64,000 bases of DNA from Neonectria sp. B-13 (lineage: Eukaryota; Ascomycota; Sordariomycetes; Hypocreales; Nectriaceae). Below, piece after piece: positions 63,148 to 64,000 of the stretch; the first letter of the stretch is position 1, and each line of letters opens with the position of its first letter. The DNA lies in assembly GCA_002682825.1 (NCBI GenBank), contig NOKP01000025.1, forward strand, positions 191,746-255,745. Direction: 5' to 3'. The notes under the pieces were generated by a model. It was not told the origin of the DNA and did no database searches. It saw nothing but the letters and a program-made list of their open reading frames with translations. A program made the position numbers and the translations under genes.

Positions 63148-64000
63148 TTAGTTGTCCTCGTCGTCTGTGTCGACAGGGTGGGGCGTGCCCTTGGGGCTGT
63201 TGAGCCAGTCGATGTGACGGAGGCGGCGACGGACCTCGCGCTCCTTGAGCTCCTTCTTGGTGACCTTCTTCTTCTTCTTGGCCTTGAACTTCATCTCCGA
63301 GTTGTCCTCGACGCCCGAGTTGACGGCGCTGCTGACGACCGAGTTGACGACCGAGTTGACGGCGGTGCTGACGGCGGTGCTGGTGACGCCGCTGCCGGGG
63401 CGGCTGTCCTCGAAGCGGTCGAGGCTGATGGCGGTGTTGCCCTTCAGGGCGACGCGGCCATCGGCGACGTGCCACTGCTCGGAGCAAAGGGCGCCGACGA
63501 ACTCCTCGTTATGGGAGATGAGGATGACGCCGCCCTTGAACTCGCGGATGGCGACGGCAAGGCCACCAAGCGAGTCACGATCCAAGAAATTGGTAGGCTC
63601 GTCGAGCACCAGGAGATGGGGGTTGTTCCACATGGCACCGGCGATGACGACCTTGACCTTCTGGCCACCGGACAGGGAGCCGATCTCGTTGTGGTTGGCA
63701 ATCTCGGGGTCGAGACCGAGATCCTCAAAGTGCTTGGAGATGATGGAGGGCTGGAGCTCACGGTAACCCAGACCTTCACGCGAGGCCTCGTGGTCGTCGA
63801 ATTCCTGGACCAGCTTGCTGAAGCCGAGCTCGAGAAGGGTCTCGCGAGAAATCTGGCTGTTGTACTTGGGCAGCAGGCTTCGCCATTTGCTGTGTTTTTG
63901 TTAGTATCGAGGGTGTCTATTGTGAGGGAAGACGAGGGTAGCTTACACTTCATATTGGAAGGTCTTCTTGTACTTCTGTCGACCAACGAGCGTCTCGACC
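63148..64000 (-). CDS. NEW1: ABC-F ATPase New1 (eEF3-like translation factor), C-terminal part
   Basis: Cytosolic eEF3-like ATPase acting on ribosomes in translation termination and recycling. Two exons are visible: 63947-64000 (continuing beyond the right edge) and 63148-63889, joined over a 57-bp intron at a GAAV|KWRSLLPKYN junction. It includes the second ABC cassette's signature (GSLSGGQKVKVVIAGAMW), Walker B (HLLVLDEPTNFLDRDSLGGL) and the H-switch region (GGVILISHNEEFVG). The C-terminus is Lys-rich (KAKKKKKVTKKELKEREVRRR), then RHIDWLNSPKGTPHPVDTDDEDN. The GLGYRELQPSIISKHFEDLGL and WNNPHLLVLDEP segments and the tail match New1 better than eEF3. A Val/Ser/Asn repeat (TAVNSVVNSVVSSAVNSG) sits before the Lys-rich tail. 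Confidence 0.9.

Overview
The window is nuclear DNA from a filamentous ascomycete. Genes have short introns (about 50-90 bp) with GTATGT/GTAAGT-type donors and CTAAC/CTGAC branch sites, and the proteins are of fungal type (Zn2Cys6 factor, GH76, GH16, eEF3-like New1, ARG5,6 polyprotein, CYP52-like P450). Gene content and the TACCTA-rich low-complexity intergenic DNA suggest a Sordariomycete, perhaps plant-associated; the genus cannot be fixed from the sequence alone. All exon borders were placed by eye from splice consensus, reading frame and family knowledge.

Layout. 0-15 kb: 5' part of a long-chain acyl-CoA synthetase (-, cut by the left edge), a 3.8-kb gene-free stretch, transaldolase TAL1 (+), a Ppn2-like polyphosphatase (+), the vacuolar TRP channel YVC1 (+) and Mediator subunit MED17 (+). 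15-24 kb: a ULS1-like SNF2/RING translocase (-, convergent with MED17), a membrane-anchored nucleotide pyrophosphatase/phosphodiesterase (-) and a tRNA-Phe(GAA) gene (-). 24-30 kb: a Zn2Cys6 transcription factor (-) divergent from an NmrA-like protein (+), then a GH76 mannosidase (-). 30-43.5 kb: synaptobrevin SNC1 (+), a truncated ARG5,6 locus (+), a CYP52-like P450 (+), a small single-pass membrane protein (+) and an RRM/RS-domain protein (+). 43.5-59.6 kb is gene-poor with simple repeats and holds only a fasciclin-domain surface protein (-), a transmembrane GH16 glucanase (+) and possible relics. 59.6-64 kb: a conserved GT2 glycosyltransferase (+) and the 3' end of NEW1 (-, cut by the right edge).

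Most genes are unrelated housekeeping or cell-surface functions. Vacuolar functions (Ppn2, Yvc1) sit side by side, and several products act on the wall or surface (GH76, GH16, fasciclin, GT2). The TF/NmrA divergent pair is the one arrangement that looks like a local regulatory unit.

The most unusual observations are: (1) the tRNA-Phe gene carries a 55-bp insert in its D-loop with the full signature of a spliceosomal intron, and exact GT-AG removal gives an intact 73-nt tRNA; (2) ARG5,6 has lost nearly all of its reductase domain, leaving an intact kinase reading frame, a stop codon, and a detached C-terminal remnant with its own intron; (3) the Zn2Cys6 gene can only be read through with a 50-bp GC-AG intron; (4) TAL1 has 19-nt and 12-nt micro-exons.
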